Source of the DNA: Modestobacter lapidis
GTDB taxonomy: Bacteria; Actinomycetota; Actinomycetes; Mycobacteriales; Geodermatophilaceae
Assembly: GCA_019779905.1 (NCBI GenBank)
Contig: JABAKE010000004.1
Span: forward strand, 62,001-126,000
Direction: 5' to 3'
Length of the DNA: 64,000 nucleotides
Shown here: piece by piece, positions 40,524-49,170 of the stretch
Numbering within the stretch: position 1 is the stretch's first letter
Layout of the letters: every line of letters starts with the position of its first letter
Notes under the pieces: model-generated
What the model was told of the DNA's origin: nothing
What the model saw: the letters and a program-made list of their open reading frames with translations, nothing else
The model's database searches: none
Program-made: the position numbers and the translations under genes

Positions 40524-41999
40524 TCAGCGGCGGGCGCCCTCTCCGGCCGCGCCCAGCGGATGCGGGACGAGGTCGGTGATGCGACGAGCCATCGCGAGTA
40601 CCTCGTGGTCACGGAAGGGCCGGCCGACGATCTGCACGGAGACGGGCATCCCGTCGCGTGACCTCCCGCACGGAACCGACGCCGCCGGAACTCCGAAGAG
40701 ACTGATCGCGCGGCACGGGGCGACGATCTTCCAGTAGTTCACGTGCTGCCCGTCGACCCTCAGTTCTCGATCCCCGAGGGGAAAGGCAGGGGTCAGCGAG
40801 ACCGGCATCAGCACGAGCGGAACCTCCTCGAGCATTTCCAGCAATTGCATCCGCAGGTAGTCACGCTCCGCCATGGCCTCCAGGTACTCAGCGACGTGGC
40901 CGGGCCTCGCCGCGAGGACGTCCCTGAGGTGCGGACTGAGCTGACCCTCCCGGCCGTCGACCAGCGGGCGGACGTCTGCCATCCCTTCGATGGCTCGCAC
41001 CCGGGTGAACACCTCCTCCGCTCTCCGGAGCACGCCGGGATCACGCTCCTCGACGCGCAAGCCGGAGGCCTCGAGCGTCTGGACGAGTCCGCGGAGCACG
41101 TCGAGGATGTCCGCGCGCACCGGGTGGCTCCCTTCGCCCGGCAACCAGCCCACCCGGAGGCGCGACAACTCCACGGTGCGAGATGGCAGAAGAGGTACCG
41201 GAACCGCGTGCGGATCCTTGCCGTCCGGACCCGCCATGACCGTCAACGCCAGCTCGAGGTCGTCCACCGAACGAGCCATCGGACCGATGGTCTGCAGCCC
41301 GGCCTGGAACCCCAGCGCGTTGGGAAGTCCCTGGTCGCGATACGAGTGGGCGAACTGGCCAGTGCCCGGGACCAGCCCGCAGGTGGGGCGAAGTCCGACC
41401 AGTGCCACGCACTGGGCCGGCCACCGGATCGAGCCGCCGTAGTCGGTGCCGATGCCGAGCGGCGCGAAGCCGGCTGCCACGGCAGCGCTGACCCCACCGC
41501 TCGAGCCACCGGGTGTGAGCCTGAGGTCCAGCGGGTTACGCGTCGGCCCGAACAGGTCGTTGTCCGTCTGGAGGTCCGTGGCGAACTCCGGGGTGTTCCC
41601 CTTGCCGACCACGATGGCGCCCGCTTGTCGCAGCCGCGCGACCGCCGAGGCGTCGGCTCGCGGGACGTGGTCGGCCAGGAGCTTGCTGCCCCAGGTCGTC
41701 CGCATGCCGGCGGTCGCGATGCTGTCCTTGACCACCACGGGGATCCCGGTCAGTGGACGTTGCCCACCGCAACGCAGCTGCGCGTCGGCCTCGGCCGCGG
41801 CCTGGAGGAGCGCCGCCTCGTCCTGGAGGGTGACGATGGCGTTCACCTCCCCGTTCGCCAGAGCGATCCTGGCCAGGCAGGCCCGCATCACCTCAGCGGC
41901 GGAGACGTCGCCGTCCCGCATGAGCCGGGCCAGCGTCGACGTGTCCAGGCCGGTGACGTCTCCGGCCAGCGGAAGGGTCGACGACGGGCTACTGGGCAT
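40524..41999 (-). CDS. amidase (amidase signature family)
   Basis: Amide-bond hydrolase of 491 residues. The Ser-Ser-Lys triad motifs are visible: the catalytic Lys in PVVVKDSIATAG, the Ser in TPGGSSGG and the nucleophile Ser in GTDYGGSIRWPA. Substrate unknown; family members act on amides, carbamates or cyclic ureide products. The ATG at 41999 lies 11 bp inside the end of the symporter gene, so the two are translated together. The island context (importer, PucR regulator) suggests it hydrolyses the compound taken up. The DNA is visibly less GC-extreme than the flanking core genes. Confidence 0.92.
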   Translation of the reverse strand: MPSSPSSTLPLAGDVTGLDTSTLARLMRDGDVSAAEVMRACLARIALANGEVNAIVTLQDEAALLQAAAEADAQLRCGGQRPLTGIPVVVKDSIATAGMRTTWGSKLLADHVPRADASAVARLRQAGAIVVGKGNTPEFATDLQTDNDLFGPTRNPLDLRLTPGGSSGGVSAAVAAGFAPLGIGTDYGGSIRWPAQCVALVGLRPTCGLVPGTGQFAHSYRDQGLPNALGFQAGLQTIGPMARSVDDLELALTVMAGPDGKDPHAVPVPLLPSRTVELSRLRVGWLPGEGSHPVRADILDVLRGLVQTLEASGLRVEERDPGVLRRAEEVFTRVRAIEGMADVRPLVDGREGQLSPHLRDVLAARPGHVAEYLEAMAERDYLRMQLLEMLEEVPLVLMPVSLTPAFPLGDRELRVDGQHVNYWKIVAPCRAISLFGVPAASVPCGRSRDGMPVSVQIVGRPFRDHEVLAMARRITDLVPHPLGAAGEGARR

Positions 42000-43476
42000 C
42001 CGTGCTCTCCACCCGGGCGGGCTCACCGCTGTGCCGGGACGGGAAGAACTGCTCGATCACGCGGGCGGGCGGCGGAGGCGTCAGGTAGGTCACCGCCAAC
42101 ATGGCCGGCACGGTGCAGAGCAGGGCCACCTGGATGTGGTACAGCCCCAGCGGGTTGCCGAGCTGGTTCCACACGATGAACGAGACCGGCGCCACGATCA
42201 TCACCGTCAGCGCCCCCGGCTTGTTGAAGCGCGGCCAGTACACCGCGCCCACGAAGAGCAGACCGAATACCAGACCGAGCACGCCGAACGCGGGGTAGAG
42301 CAGGAAGGCGAGCAGCTCCGGCGGGTTCAGCGCGTAGATGATGCTGAGCACGCCGATGACCAGCGTGGTCCCTCGTGCGACCAGCACACGCTGGTGATTG
42401 CTCAACGAGACATTGAACGTCTTCGTCATGATGTCGTTCTCGACCGTCGATGCCAGTACCAACAGGATCGAGTCGATCGTCGACATCATGGCGGCCGCGA
42501 GGGCAGCGAGCACGATGGTGCTGACGAACAGCGGGAGCAACTCCTCCGCCATCACGAGGAAGGTGCTATCCGGGTCCTCGGTCAGCTGGGGGAACAGTGC
42601 TCGTGCGTACAGGCCGATCAGGACCACCACGATCTCCATGATGGCGACCAGCGACATCACCAGCACGAAACCGGAACGGAGGGAGCGCGCGTTTCGGACG
42701 GAGAAGAACCGCACGATGAAGTACGGCGCCCCGAAGGCTCCGAAGAAGTTCAGCATGATGAAGGAGATGAAGTAGCTGCTCCCCGGCTCGATGCCGGTGG
42801 GCCAGGACACCATTCCGGTGGGGTTGCTCTCCGACAGCGAGCCGCCCAGGCCGCCGAACCCGACCTCGTAGACGGCGACGGCGAGCAGGATGGACGCTCC
42901 GATGGCCAGCATCAGCCCTTGGATGGCGTCGGTCCACACCACCGCCCGGAAGCCACCGAACGCCACGTAGAGAAAGACGAGCGCACCGAACACCCAGACG
43001 CCACTCGTGTAGCTGAACGGCGTCAGACGCTCGATCAGGAGGCCGGCCGCGAAGTAGTTGGCCGCCAGCAGGGGCACCAGGAACACGAGCAGGATGAGGG
43101 ATGAGAGCAGCCGGGGCGACTTGCCGTCGAACCGCGCGTGCATGAAGTCGGGGATGGTGACCGCGCCGACTCTCTTCGCGAGCACCATGACGCGTGGGCC
43201 GAGCAGGTACCAGGTCAGGAAGATGGCAAGGGTGAAGAACACGGCGACCCAGATGAAGAACGGTCCCCACAGCATCGAGAGCGACGTCCAGCCGATCAGG
43301 GCGCCGGCGCTCACCATGCTGGCCAGGTACGTGAGTGCGGTGAGGGGACCGGAGATGCCCCGGTCCCCCAGGTAGAACGACTCCGTCGTCCCCTTGGTCC
43401 GACGCCCGGCCAGGAGCCCGACGGCGAAGACGGCGACGAAGTAGACGATGAATACGGTCGCGACCGTCCCGTTCAT
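41989..43476 (-). CDS. sodium:solute symporter (SSS family)
   Basis: A 495-residue secondary transporter with about 13 transmembrane segments. The start (MNGTVATVFIVYFVAVFAVGLLAGRRTKGTTESFYLGDRG), LASMVSAGALIGW, GGFRAVVWTDAIQG and ALAAAMMSTIDSILLVLAS (sodium-site region in TM8) are diagnostic of the SSS family, closest in style to PanF/proline-type carriers. The transported solute is unknown. Its ATG overlaps the stop of the 40-residue membrane protein by four bases and its end overlaps the amidase start. Confidence 0.93.
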   Translation of the reverse strand: MNGTVATVFIVYFVAVFAVGLLAGRRTKGTTESFYLGDRGISGPLTALTYLASMVSAGALIGWTSLSMLWGPFFIWVAVFFTLAIFLTWYLLGPRVMVLAKRVGAVTIPDFMHARFDGKSPRLLSSLILLVFLVPLLAANYFAAGLLIERLTPFSYTSGVWVFGALVFLYVAFGGFRAVVWTDAIQGLMLAIGASILLAVAVYEVGFGGLGGSLSESNPTGMVSWPTGIEPGSSYFISFIMLNFFGAFGAPYFIVRFFSVRNARSLRSGFVLVMSLVAIMEIVVVLIGLYARALFPQLTEDPDSTFLVMAEELLPLFVSTIVLAALAAAMMSTIDSILLVLASTVENDIMTKTFNVSLSNHQRVLVARGTTLVIGVLSIIYALNPPELLAFLLYPAFGVLGLVFGLLFVGAVYWPRFNKPGALTVMIVAPVSFIVWNQLGNPLGLYHIQVALLCTVPAMLAVTYLTPPPPARVIEQFFPSRHSGEPARVESTDAQ

Positions 43477-43595
43477 CGACCCGTCCCCGCCTGCTCGTCC
43501 TCGACGCCTCGGGCGAGGAACCTGCCACTCATGAGGAATGCGGCGATGAGGATCGAGGCTTGAAGGACAAGCGCGATCCAGAATCCGATGGGCAC
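43473..43595 (-). CDS. small membrane protein, probable symporter accessory subunit
   Basis: A 40-residue ORF starting at a GTG preceded by AGGAGG, a strong ribosome-binding site. The peptide has one transmembrane helix (IGFWIALVLQASILIAAFLM) and a charged C-terminal tail (SGRFLARGVEDEQAGTGR). The TGA overlaps the symporter ATG (ATGA). Small single-helix partners directly upstream of SSS transporters are known, for example YhdT with PanF, so a stabilising or regulatory subunit is likely. Too short for standard length cut-offs. Confidence 0.8.
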   Translation of the reverse strand: MPIGFWIALVLQASILIAAFLMSGRFLARGVEDEQAGTGR

Positions 43596-43682
43596 GGAGA
43601 CCTCCTGGTCATCTCACTGGGCTGTCGCGCGACCATGCCTCACCTCACGTCCAACGTGATGCGAGAGGCGTCACATCTGGCG

Positions 43683-43712
43683 ACAGTAGGAGCGACCTGC
43701 GACTGCGGACAA
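43683..43712 (-). promoter_or_regulatory. candidate promoter of the symporter-amidase operon
   Basis: On the minus strand TTGTCC (43707-43712) and TACTGT (43683-43688) are spaced by 18 bases, a fair sigma-70-type match. The leader to the GTG at 43595 would be about 80 bases. CTGTCGC-type half-sites near 43624 and 43680 flank the leader and may bind the PucR protein; this is weak. Confidence 0.5.
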
Positions 43713-43746
43713 TGTGCACGACAGCCACCGTCGCGGCCCGGAGGTG

Positions 43747-44985
43747 TCAGTCGCCGCCAGTGCCGTTCAAGGAAACCGCGCCCTCGCCCGTGAGGCGGCT
43801 CCTGGTCTCGCAGGCGAGGAGCAGTTCCGCTCGGCGATGCCCACTGTCGACGAAGGGACCGACCAGGGACTCCAGCCGCGCCAGGCGATTGCGGATGGTG
43901 TTGTAGTGGAACGTCATGTCCCCGGCGGTCCTGACTATCGAGCAGTTGTTCGTCAGCAGGACGTGGAGGGTGCTCAGCATCTCGTCATCCTGGTGGAGCG
44001 CCCCCAGGGCGTTCTGGACGAAGGCCGGAGCCAGTCCCTGGCTCACGAGCGCATCGACCAACTGGTGGGTCCCCGTCTCGGAGAACCACAGGATGCGCTC
44101 GATACCGGCCCGAGGATCTCCCTCGGTGACCTGGAGCGCTCGATTCGCCTGGCCGAACGAGCGCCGCCACTCGACGAGGGAGTCGGCCCGGTTCCCGACC
44201 CCGCACCTGACCGCTGGTTCGCTCGGGGCCAGGACGTCCAGGGCTTCGCGGAGGGAAGCCAGGACCTCCTGCACACACCCCTGCGGTACGACCAGGACGA
44301 TGTGATCCGCGTAGGGGAACAGCAGGACGCGCTGCGCGGTCGGGCCCATCGACCTCGTGATGCGCTCGCACAGCCGCTGGTAGGAACTCAACGTGAGTGG
44401 GCGGCCCACGCGCAGCACGCAGACGTGGACCGACGTGCCGACCGGCACCGCCAGCACGTCGAAGACCGTGGCGAGCTCCTGCTCGGATGCCGAAGATCGC
44501 TCGTTCATGAGTTGCCGGAGGTACTCACCGAACTCGCGAACCCTTGCCTGACCCGCCAGCGCACGGCGGTGGCGGTCGATCACCTCGGAGAAGTAGGTCT
44601 CCTGCAGATCGGTGAAAGCCAGGTCGAGGGGCATGGCCACGACCGGGAAGTTCAGCTCGTCCGCGCGTCGGATCACCGCTGAGGAGAAGCCACCGACGTA
44701 TCTCCCGCCGATCTTGGCGACGAGCGCGGCCACGCCCTTGCGCTTCAATCCTTCGATCAGCGCGATCAGTTGGTCGTCATCGAAGCTCTGCATCGGGTAG
44801 CCAGAGGTGACAAGGAGCTCCCCGGCTCTGACCCAGGGCAGGACATCCGGCACCTCCATCATGTTCATCCGCACGACTCGGGCGGTCAGCCCCGTCGCAC
44901 CGGCGACCACGGACGCGCCTCTCAGGGGCGGCAACCCCAGGACCTCCTGGACGGAGAGGTGTTCAGGCGCGAGTTGGTCCTGCAT
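43747..44985 (-). CDS. PucR-family transcriptional regulator
   Basis: About 412 residues. The N-terminal PucR ligand-sensing domain (SVQEVLGLPPLRGASVVAG ... RMNMMEVPDVLPWVRAGELLVTSGYP ... LIEGLKRKGVAALVAKIGG) is followed by a central GGDEF-like domain and the C-terminal helix-turn-helix (TLHVLLTNNCSIVRTAGDMTFHYNTIRNRLARLESLVG, near 355-395). PucR proteins usually regulate purine, amino-acid or amine catabolism. It lies directly upstream of the symporter-amidase operon on the same strand with a 151-bp gap, so it probably controls it. The ATG at 44985 is favoured by AGGG upstream; ATG 45003 and GTG/ATG farther up are possible. Confidence 0.9.
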   Translation of the reverse strand: MQDQLAPEHLSVQEVLGLPPLRGASVVAGATGLTARVVRMNMMEVPDVLPWVRAGELLVTSGYPMQSFDDDQLIALIEGLKRKGVAALVAKIGGRYVGGFSSAVIRRADELNFPVVAMPLDLAFTDLQETYFSEVIDRHRRALAGQARVREFGEYLRQLMNERSSASEQELATVFDVLAVPVGTSVHVCVLRVGRPLTLSSYQRLCERITRSMGPTAQRVLLFPYADHIVLVVPQGCVQEVLASLREALDVLAPSEPAVRCGVGNRADSLVEWRRSFGQANRALQVTEGDPRAGIERILWFSETGTHQLVDALVSQGLAPAFVQNALGALHQDDEMLSTLHVLLTNNCSIVRTAGDMTFHYNTIRNRLARLESLVGPFVDSGHRRAELLLACETRSRLTGEGAVSLNGTGGD

Positions 44986-45120
44986 GCCGGCGACCCTAGC
45001 CATCGCCATACCGGCGGGGGTTACCCCGACTTCGGTGACTGGTAGCGGTCCCGCCAGGGCCGCGCCGGTGAGCTGGCCGAGCTCCACCGGGGAAGCCCCC
45101 AGTTAGGGCAACCGCTGTGG

Positions 45121-45162
45121 GGAGGAGAGCCGCCTGTCGGAATCGAACCGACGACCTTCTCA
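45121..45162 (-). repeat. attachment-site-like repeat overlapping tRNA-Thr (right copy)
   Basis: Exact 42-bp direct repeat of 40393-40434. It covers the 3' 35 bases of the tRNA gene and seven bases beyond it, and marks the right end of the PucR-symporter-amidase segment. Confidence 0.88.
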
Positions 45163-45200
45163 TTACGAGTGAGATGCTCTACCGACTGAGCTAAGGCGGC
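45128..45200 (-). tRNA. tRNA-Thr (anticodon CGT)
   Basis: A 73-nt cloverleaf on the minus strand: acceptor GCCGCCT with AGGCGGC, D-arm GCTC-AGTCGGTA-GAGC, anticodon stem TCTCA with TGAGA around the loop CTCGTAA (anticodon CGT, reads ACG), T-arm GTCGG-TTCGATT-CCGAC and discriminator T. CCA is not encoded. The same tRNA gene sits next to holB in mycobacteria. Confidence 0.96.
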
Positions 45201-45215
45201 GGGCGTGCGGCGCTG

Positions 45216-45221
45216 AGCTTA
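45216..45221 (-). promoter_or_regulatory. possible -10 of tRNA-Thr
   Basis: TAAGCT on the minus strand, ending 16 bases before the mature tRNA 5' end. It fits the TANNNT consensus; no clear -35. Confidence 0.35.
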
Positions 45222-45268
45222 CGGCACCCATCCCGGTTCCCGGCGCCACCCCCGGGCCTGCCGGGCGG

Positions 45269-46480
45269 TCAGGCAGGCAGCCGCAGCCCCACGGTGAGCG
45301 CCTCGATCGCGATCTGCGGCTTCACGTTCTGCTCCAGCGCGGTGCGCGCGGCCAGAACCGCGTCGATCCGCCGCAGCGCCCCTTCGGCACCGATCCGGCG
45401 AGCCAGTTCCGTCGCGTCGGCGCGCCGGTCGGGGTGGGCCAGCGGGATCGCCCCCGCGCCCGCGGCCGAGTCCACGGCGCTGATCATCAGCGCGTCCCGG
45501 TACAGCGCCGCCAGATCGACCAGCGCCCGGTCCAGCGAGTCCCGGCCCAGCCGGGTGGCCCGCGACTTCTGCCGTTTCTCCAGGTCCTTCAGCACACCGG
45601 CGCTGCGGCTGGCGGCCGCGACCCCCGGCCCCCGGGCCCCGACGCCCAGACTCGCCTTCACCGCGTCGGTCTCCGCACCGTCGACCTCGGCCACCGCCCT
45701 GTCCGACTCGTCCTTCGCCGAGCCGACCAGGTCATCGGCGGCGTTGAGGCAGGCGGCGAGCGAGACCAGCGAGAGCGGGATGTCCAGCACGGCCTTGCGG
45801 GCCAGCCGGGCCGACTCGTCCCGGGCCAGGTGCCGGGCCCGGCCGACGTGCCCACCGGCCGCGGCGGCCGACCAGGCGGCCAACGCCGGGTCGATCCCGT
45901 CCCGCCGGACCAGCACCTCCGCGACGGCATCCACCGGTGGGGTCCGCAGCCCGACGACCCGGCAGCGGGAGCGGATGGTGACCGGCACGTCGTCGGGGTG
46001 CAGCGACGGTGCGCACAGCAGGATCACCGTCCGCGGCGGCGGCTCCTCGAGCATCTTGAGCACGGCGTTGCCGGCCTGCTCGGTCATCCGGTCGGCATCC
46101 TCGACCACCACGACCTGCCAGCGCCCCTGCGACGGCGCCCGGGCCGCGGTCCGGACGATCTCACGTACCTCCAGCACCCCGATCGACAGCCCCTCCGGCA
46201 CGATCCGGTGCACGTCGGCGTGGGTGCCGGCCAGCGCGGTGCGGCAGGCGTGGCAGGTGCCGTCGCCACCGGCGGGGCACTGCAGGGCCGCCGCAAAGGC
46301 CCGGGCGGCGACCGACCGGCCCGATCCGGGCGGGCCGGTGAACAGCCAGGCGTGCGTCATCGAGCCCGGCTGGGCGATGGCCGCCTGCAGCTCGGCGACC
46401 ACGTCCGGCTGGCCGATCACGTCGGCCCACACCCCCGCGCCGGCGGCCTGCACGCGGGGCCCGGCCGTCGGGGCGCTCAC
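45269..46480 (-). CDS. holB: DNA polymerase III delta' subunit
   Basis: Clamp-loader subunit that helps load the beta clamp. The 403-residue protein has an AAA+ core with the altered P-loop GPPGSGRS (Arg for Lys, as expected for a subunit that does not hydrolyse ATP), a zinc module with Cys residues in LQCPAGGDGTCHACRT, VVEDADRMTEQAGNAVLKMLEEPP and the SRC motif RSRCRVV. The C-terminal domain is helical. GTG start overlaps the tmk stop by four bases, a frequent tmk-holB pairing. Confidence 0.95.
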   Translation of the reverse strand: MSAPTAGPRVQAAGAGVWADVIGQPDVVAELQAAIAQPGSMTHAWLFTGPPGSGRSVAARAFAAALQCPAGGDGTCHACRTALAGTHADVHRIVPEGLSIGVLEVREIVRTAARAPSQGRWQVVVVEDADRMTEQAGNAVLKMLEEPPPRTVILLCAPSLHPDDVPVTIRSRCRVVGLRTPPVDAVAEVLVRRDGIDPALAAWSAAAAGGHVGRARHLARDESARLARKAVLDIPLSLVSLAACLNAADDLVGSAKDESDRAVAEVDGAETDAVKASLGVGARGPGVAAASRSAGVLKDLEKRQKSRATRLGRDSLDRALVDLAALYRDALMISAVDSAAGAGAIPLAHPDRRADATELARRIGAEGALRRIDAVLAARTALEQNVKPQIAIEALTVGLRLPA

Positions 46481-49053
46481 CGGCGCAACTGGGGAGCCAC
46501 GTCGGCCGCTCCCTCCCCTGCCGGGCGGGCGTCCTCGGGCCGGGCCAGCAGCGGCAGGCCGGCCAGCAGCTGGGCGACCCGGGCGCGGATGGCCCCGGTG
46601 AGCTCGTCAGCCGTCCCGGTGGCGTCCAGCACCAGGTACCGGTCGGGCTCGGACTCGGCCAGCGCGCGGAAGGTGCGCCGGACACGCTGGTGGAACTCCA
46701 GGGACTCGGCCTCCAGCCGGTCGGCGGTGGCGCGACCGCGGGCCCGGGCCAGCCCCACCTCGGGCGGCAGGTCCAGCAGCACCGTGAGGTCGGGCCGCAG
46801 ACCCTGGGTGGCCCACCGCGAGATCGAGCGGACGTCGTCCATCGGGATGGCCCGGCCCGCCCCCTGGTAGGCCAGCGAGCTGTCGACGAACCGGTCGGTG
46901 ATGACGACCTCGCCGGCGTCGAGCGCCGGCCGCAGGACGTCGTGCACGTGCTGTGCCCGGTCGGCGGCGTAGAGCAGTGCCTCCGAGCGCGGGGACAGCC
47001 CGGCGCTGGCCGGATCGAGCACGATCGAGCGGATGCCCGCTCCCGACGCGGTCGCGCCGGGCTCGAACGTCGCGCGGGCGGCGTAGCCCTCGTGCATCAA
47101 CCACTCCTGCAGCCGCTTCACCTGCGTGGACTTCCCGGCGCCCTCGCCGCCCTCGAAGGCGATGAGCACGCCGCCCCCGGCCAGCCGGCGGCGGGCGGTG
47201 GTGTCGCGGCGCAGCGCGGTGACGACGTCGGCCACCAGCGGCACCGGCCGGCCGTCGTCCATCTGCCGGTACGCGACCACACCGACGCCCACGGCCAGCA
47301 CCCCGGCGACGAGCAGCATGACCCGCTCGCCGGTGACCGGGATGACGAAGGCCCCGACGTCGACGGAGTTCTGGCCGAGCAGCCCCACCCCGAACGGCAC
47401 CAGCGCCAGGGACAGGATCAGCGCGGCCCGGACCAGCGACTGCACGAGCGCGAAGGTGCGCCCGCGGATCGCGTCGTCGATCTCGGTGCCCAGCAGCGTG
47501 AAGCCGGCCAGGTAGGCGATGCCGGCGAAGAAGCCCATCAGCACGACCAGCAGCAGGGCGATCCACAGCGTGAACGTGCAGGCCAGCAGCACCACGACCA
47601 CGCCGGCCCCGACGATGGCGACCCCGAACAGCCGCTCGCGGGACAGGTCCTTGGCCACGCTCGGCCCCAGCGCGATGCCCAGGCCCAGGCCGATGAAGAC
47701 GGCGCCGAACAGCAGGCCGTAGGCGGCCTGTCCACCACCCAGGGCGTTGGCGAAGGCCTGACCGGTGGCGATGACCACTCCGGCGGCGGCGAACGCGCCG
47801 GTGATGCCGACGACCAGCCCGCGCACCAGCGGCGTGTGCCCGGCGAAGGAGAAGCCCTGCCGCAGGGAGCCGAAGAAGCTCAGCCCGCTGTCCTGCGCAC
47901 GGCCGGAGCGGCGGCCGCTGATCGAGGGCAGGTTCCAGATGACGACCGCGGCGACCAGGAAGGTCAGCGCGTTGACGTAGAGCGCCAGGTCGACCTCGTT
48001 GGTGCCGGGCAGCAGCTCGCTCGTGCGGCCCCCCAGGGAGGTGAGCAGCGCGAAGACGACCGCGGCGAGCACCGGGGTGAAGCCGTAGGTGGTGACCAGG
48101 GAGAGCTGGTTGGCCGGCTCCATCTGGTCCTTGCGCAGCATGTTCGGCACCGCGGCGTCCTTCGCCGGGATCCAGAACAGGCTGAGCGCCTCGATCACGA
48201 ACTGGGCGATGAACAGCCAGATCAGCTCGTCGACCAGCGGGATGGAGGCGAACAGGCCGAAGCGGAGGAGGTCGGTGACCACCATCGTCTTGCGCCGGTC
48301 GAAGCGGTCGGCGAACGCGCCGGCCAGCGGGCCCAGCACGATGGCCGGCAACAGCCGGAACAGCAGCACGGCCCCGAGCGCGAAGTTCTGCCCGGCGAAG
48401 CTGTCCACCAGCGAGGTCGCCGTGGCGGTGATCGCCAGCAGGCCGAGCCAGTCGCCGAAGCTGGACAGCGACATCGACAGCCACAGTTTGCGGAAGTCGC
48501 GGACGCGGAGCACCGCCCGCAGCTTGGCGGCCAGGGACAACGCCGACGGCGCACCGAGCTCGTCGGCCGCCGGGTCGCCCGTTGCCGGCTCGGCACCGGA
48601 GGGGGCCGGCCCGTCCGCCCCGAGGTGCAGCTCGGACGGCAGGCCGGCCGGGGCGTCCGGCGCCGTGGGGACGCCGGCGGGTGGCAGTCCGTCGGCCCCG
48701 GGCGGGGACACCAGCGGATCCCCGGGCAGCGCGGTGGCGCCGGGAGGCGGGCCCGCCTTCCGGGGGGCGCCGGCGGGCACGCCCGGAACGCCGTCCGTGG
48801 ACGGTACGTCCCGGTCGGAACGTCGCGGCGACGGGCCGGCCGTCGGGTCGGAGCTGATCGAGACCCCCGGGGAGAAGGCGGCGCTGGGTGCGGTCGGGCT
48901 CGGTGGTCGGTCGGGCTCGGCGCAGCAACCGTACCGGCCGGAGACGACGGTTCCGGCGTTCTGCGCAGTGACGTCGGACCGGCCTGCGCCCACGGCACCG
49001 GACCGGCCGCCTGGGGCCCAGCGGCCGGACGACCGGGAGGCGACCGCCTGCAC
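46477..49053 (-). CDS. tmk: fused MFS transporter and thymidylate kinase
   Basis: An 858-residue fusion. Residues about 1-175 are disordered and Pro/Gly/Ala-rich. About 180-605 form a 12-TM major facilitator domain (FRKLWLSMSLSSFGDWLG ... DRFDRRKTMVVTDLLRFG ... IPAKDAAVPNMLRKDQMEPANQLS) of the macrolide-exporter-like type. About 625-840 are a complete dTMP kinase: Walker A FEGGEGAGKST, the DRFVDSSLAYQGAGR motif, LDLPPEVGLARARGR and a LID region. There is no stop or frameshift between them. The kinase makes dTDP for DNA synthesis; the role of the membrane carrier is unknown. The exact start is uncertain; a GTG at 49053 opens the frame. Confidence 0.92.
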   Translation of the reverse strand: MQAVASRSSGRWAPGGRSGAVGAGRSDVTAQNAGTVVSGRYGCCAEPDRPPSPTAPSAAFSPGVSISSDPTAGPSPRRSDRDVPSTDGVPGVPAGAPRKAGPPPGATALPGDPLVSPPGADGLPPAGVPTAPDAPAGLPSELHLGADGPAPSGAEPATGDPAADELGAPSALSLAAKLRAVLRVRDFRKLWLSMSLSSFGDWLGLLAITATATSLVDSFAGQNFALGAVLLFRLLPAIVLGPLAGAFADRFDRRKTMVVTDLLRFGLFASIPLVDELIWLFIAQFVIEALSLFWIPAKDAAVPNMLRKDQMEPANQLSLVTTYGFTPVLAAVVFALLTSLGGRTSELLPGTNEVDLALYVNALTFLVAAVVIWNLPSISGRRSGRAQDSGLSFFGSLRQGFSFAGHTPLVRGLVVGITGAFAAAGVVIATGQAFANALGGGQAAYGLLFGAVFIGLGLGIALGPSVAKDLSRERLFGVAIVGAGVVVVLLACTFTLWIALLLVVLMGFFAGIAYLAGFTLLGTEIDDAIRGRTFALVQSLVRAALILSLALVPFGVGLLGQNSVDVGAFVIPVTGERVMLLVAGVLAVGVGVVAYRQMDDGRPVPLVADVVTALRRDTTARRRLAGGGVLIAFEGGEGAGKSTQVKRLQEWLMHEGYAARATFEPGATASGAGIRSIVLDPASAGLSPRSEALLYAADRAQHVHDVLRPALDAGEVVITDRFVDSSLAYQGAGRAIPMDDVRSISRWATQGLRPDLTVLLDLPPEVGLARARGRATADRLEAESLEFHQRVRRTFRALAESEPDRYLVLDATGTADELTGAIRARVAQLLAGLPLLARPEDARPAGEGAADVAPQLRR

Positions 49054-49170
49054 CGCCGCGTACGCCGCGGAACTGCGCGCCGCCTACCCGCAGCGGGACG
49101 ACGGTGCGGCCGTTCCGCCGGGTCCTCGCCATCGGGCACCGCACCCGAGCGAGTCGTCGTCCGGGGGCGC

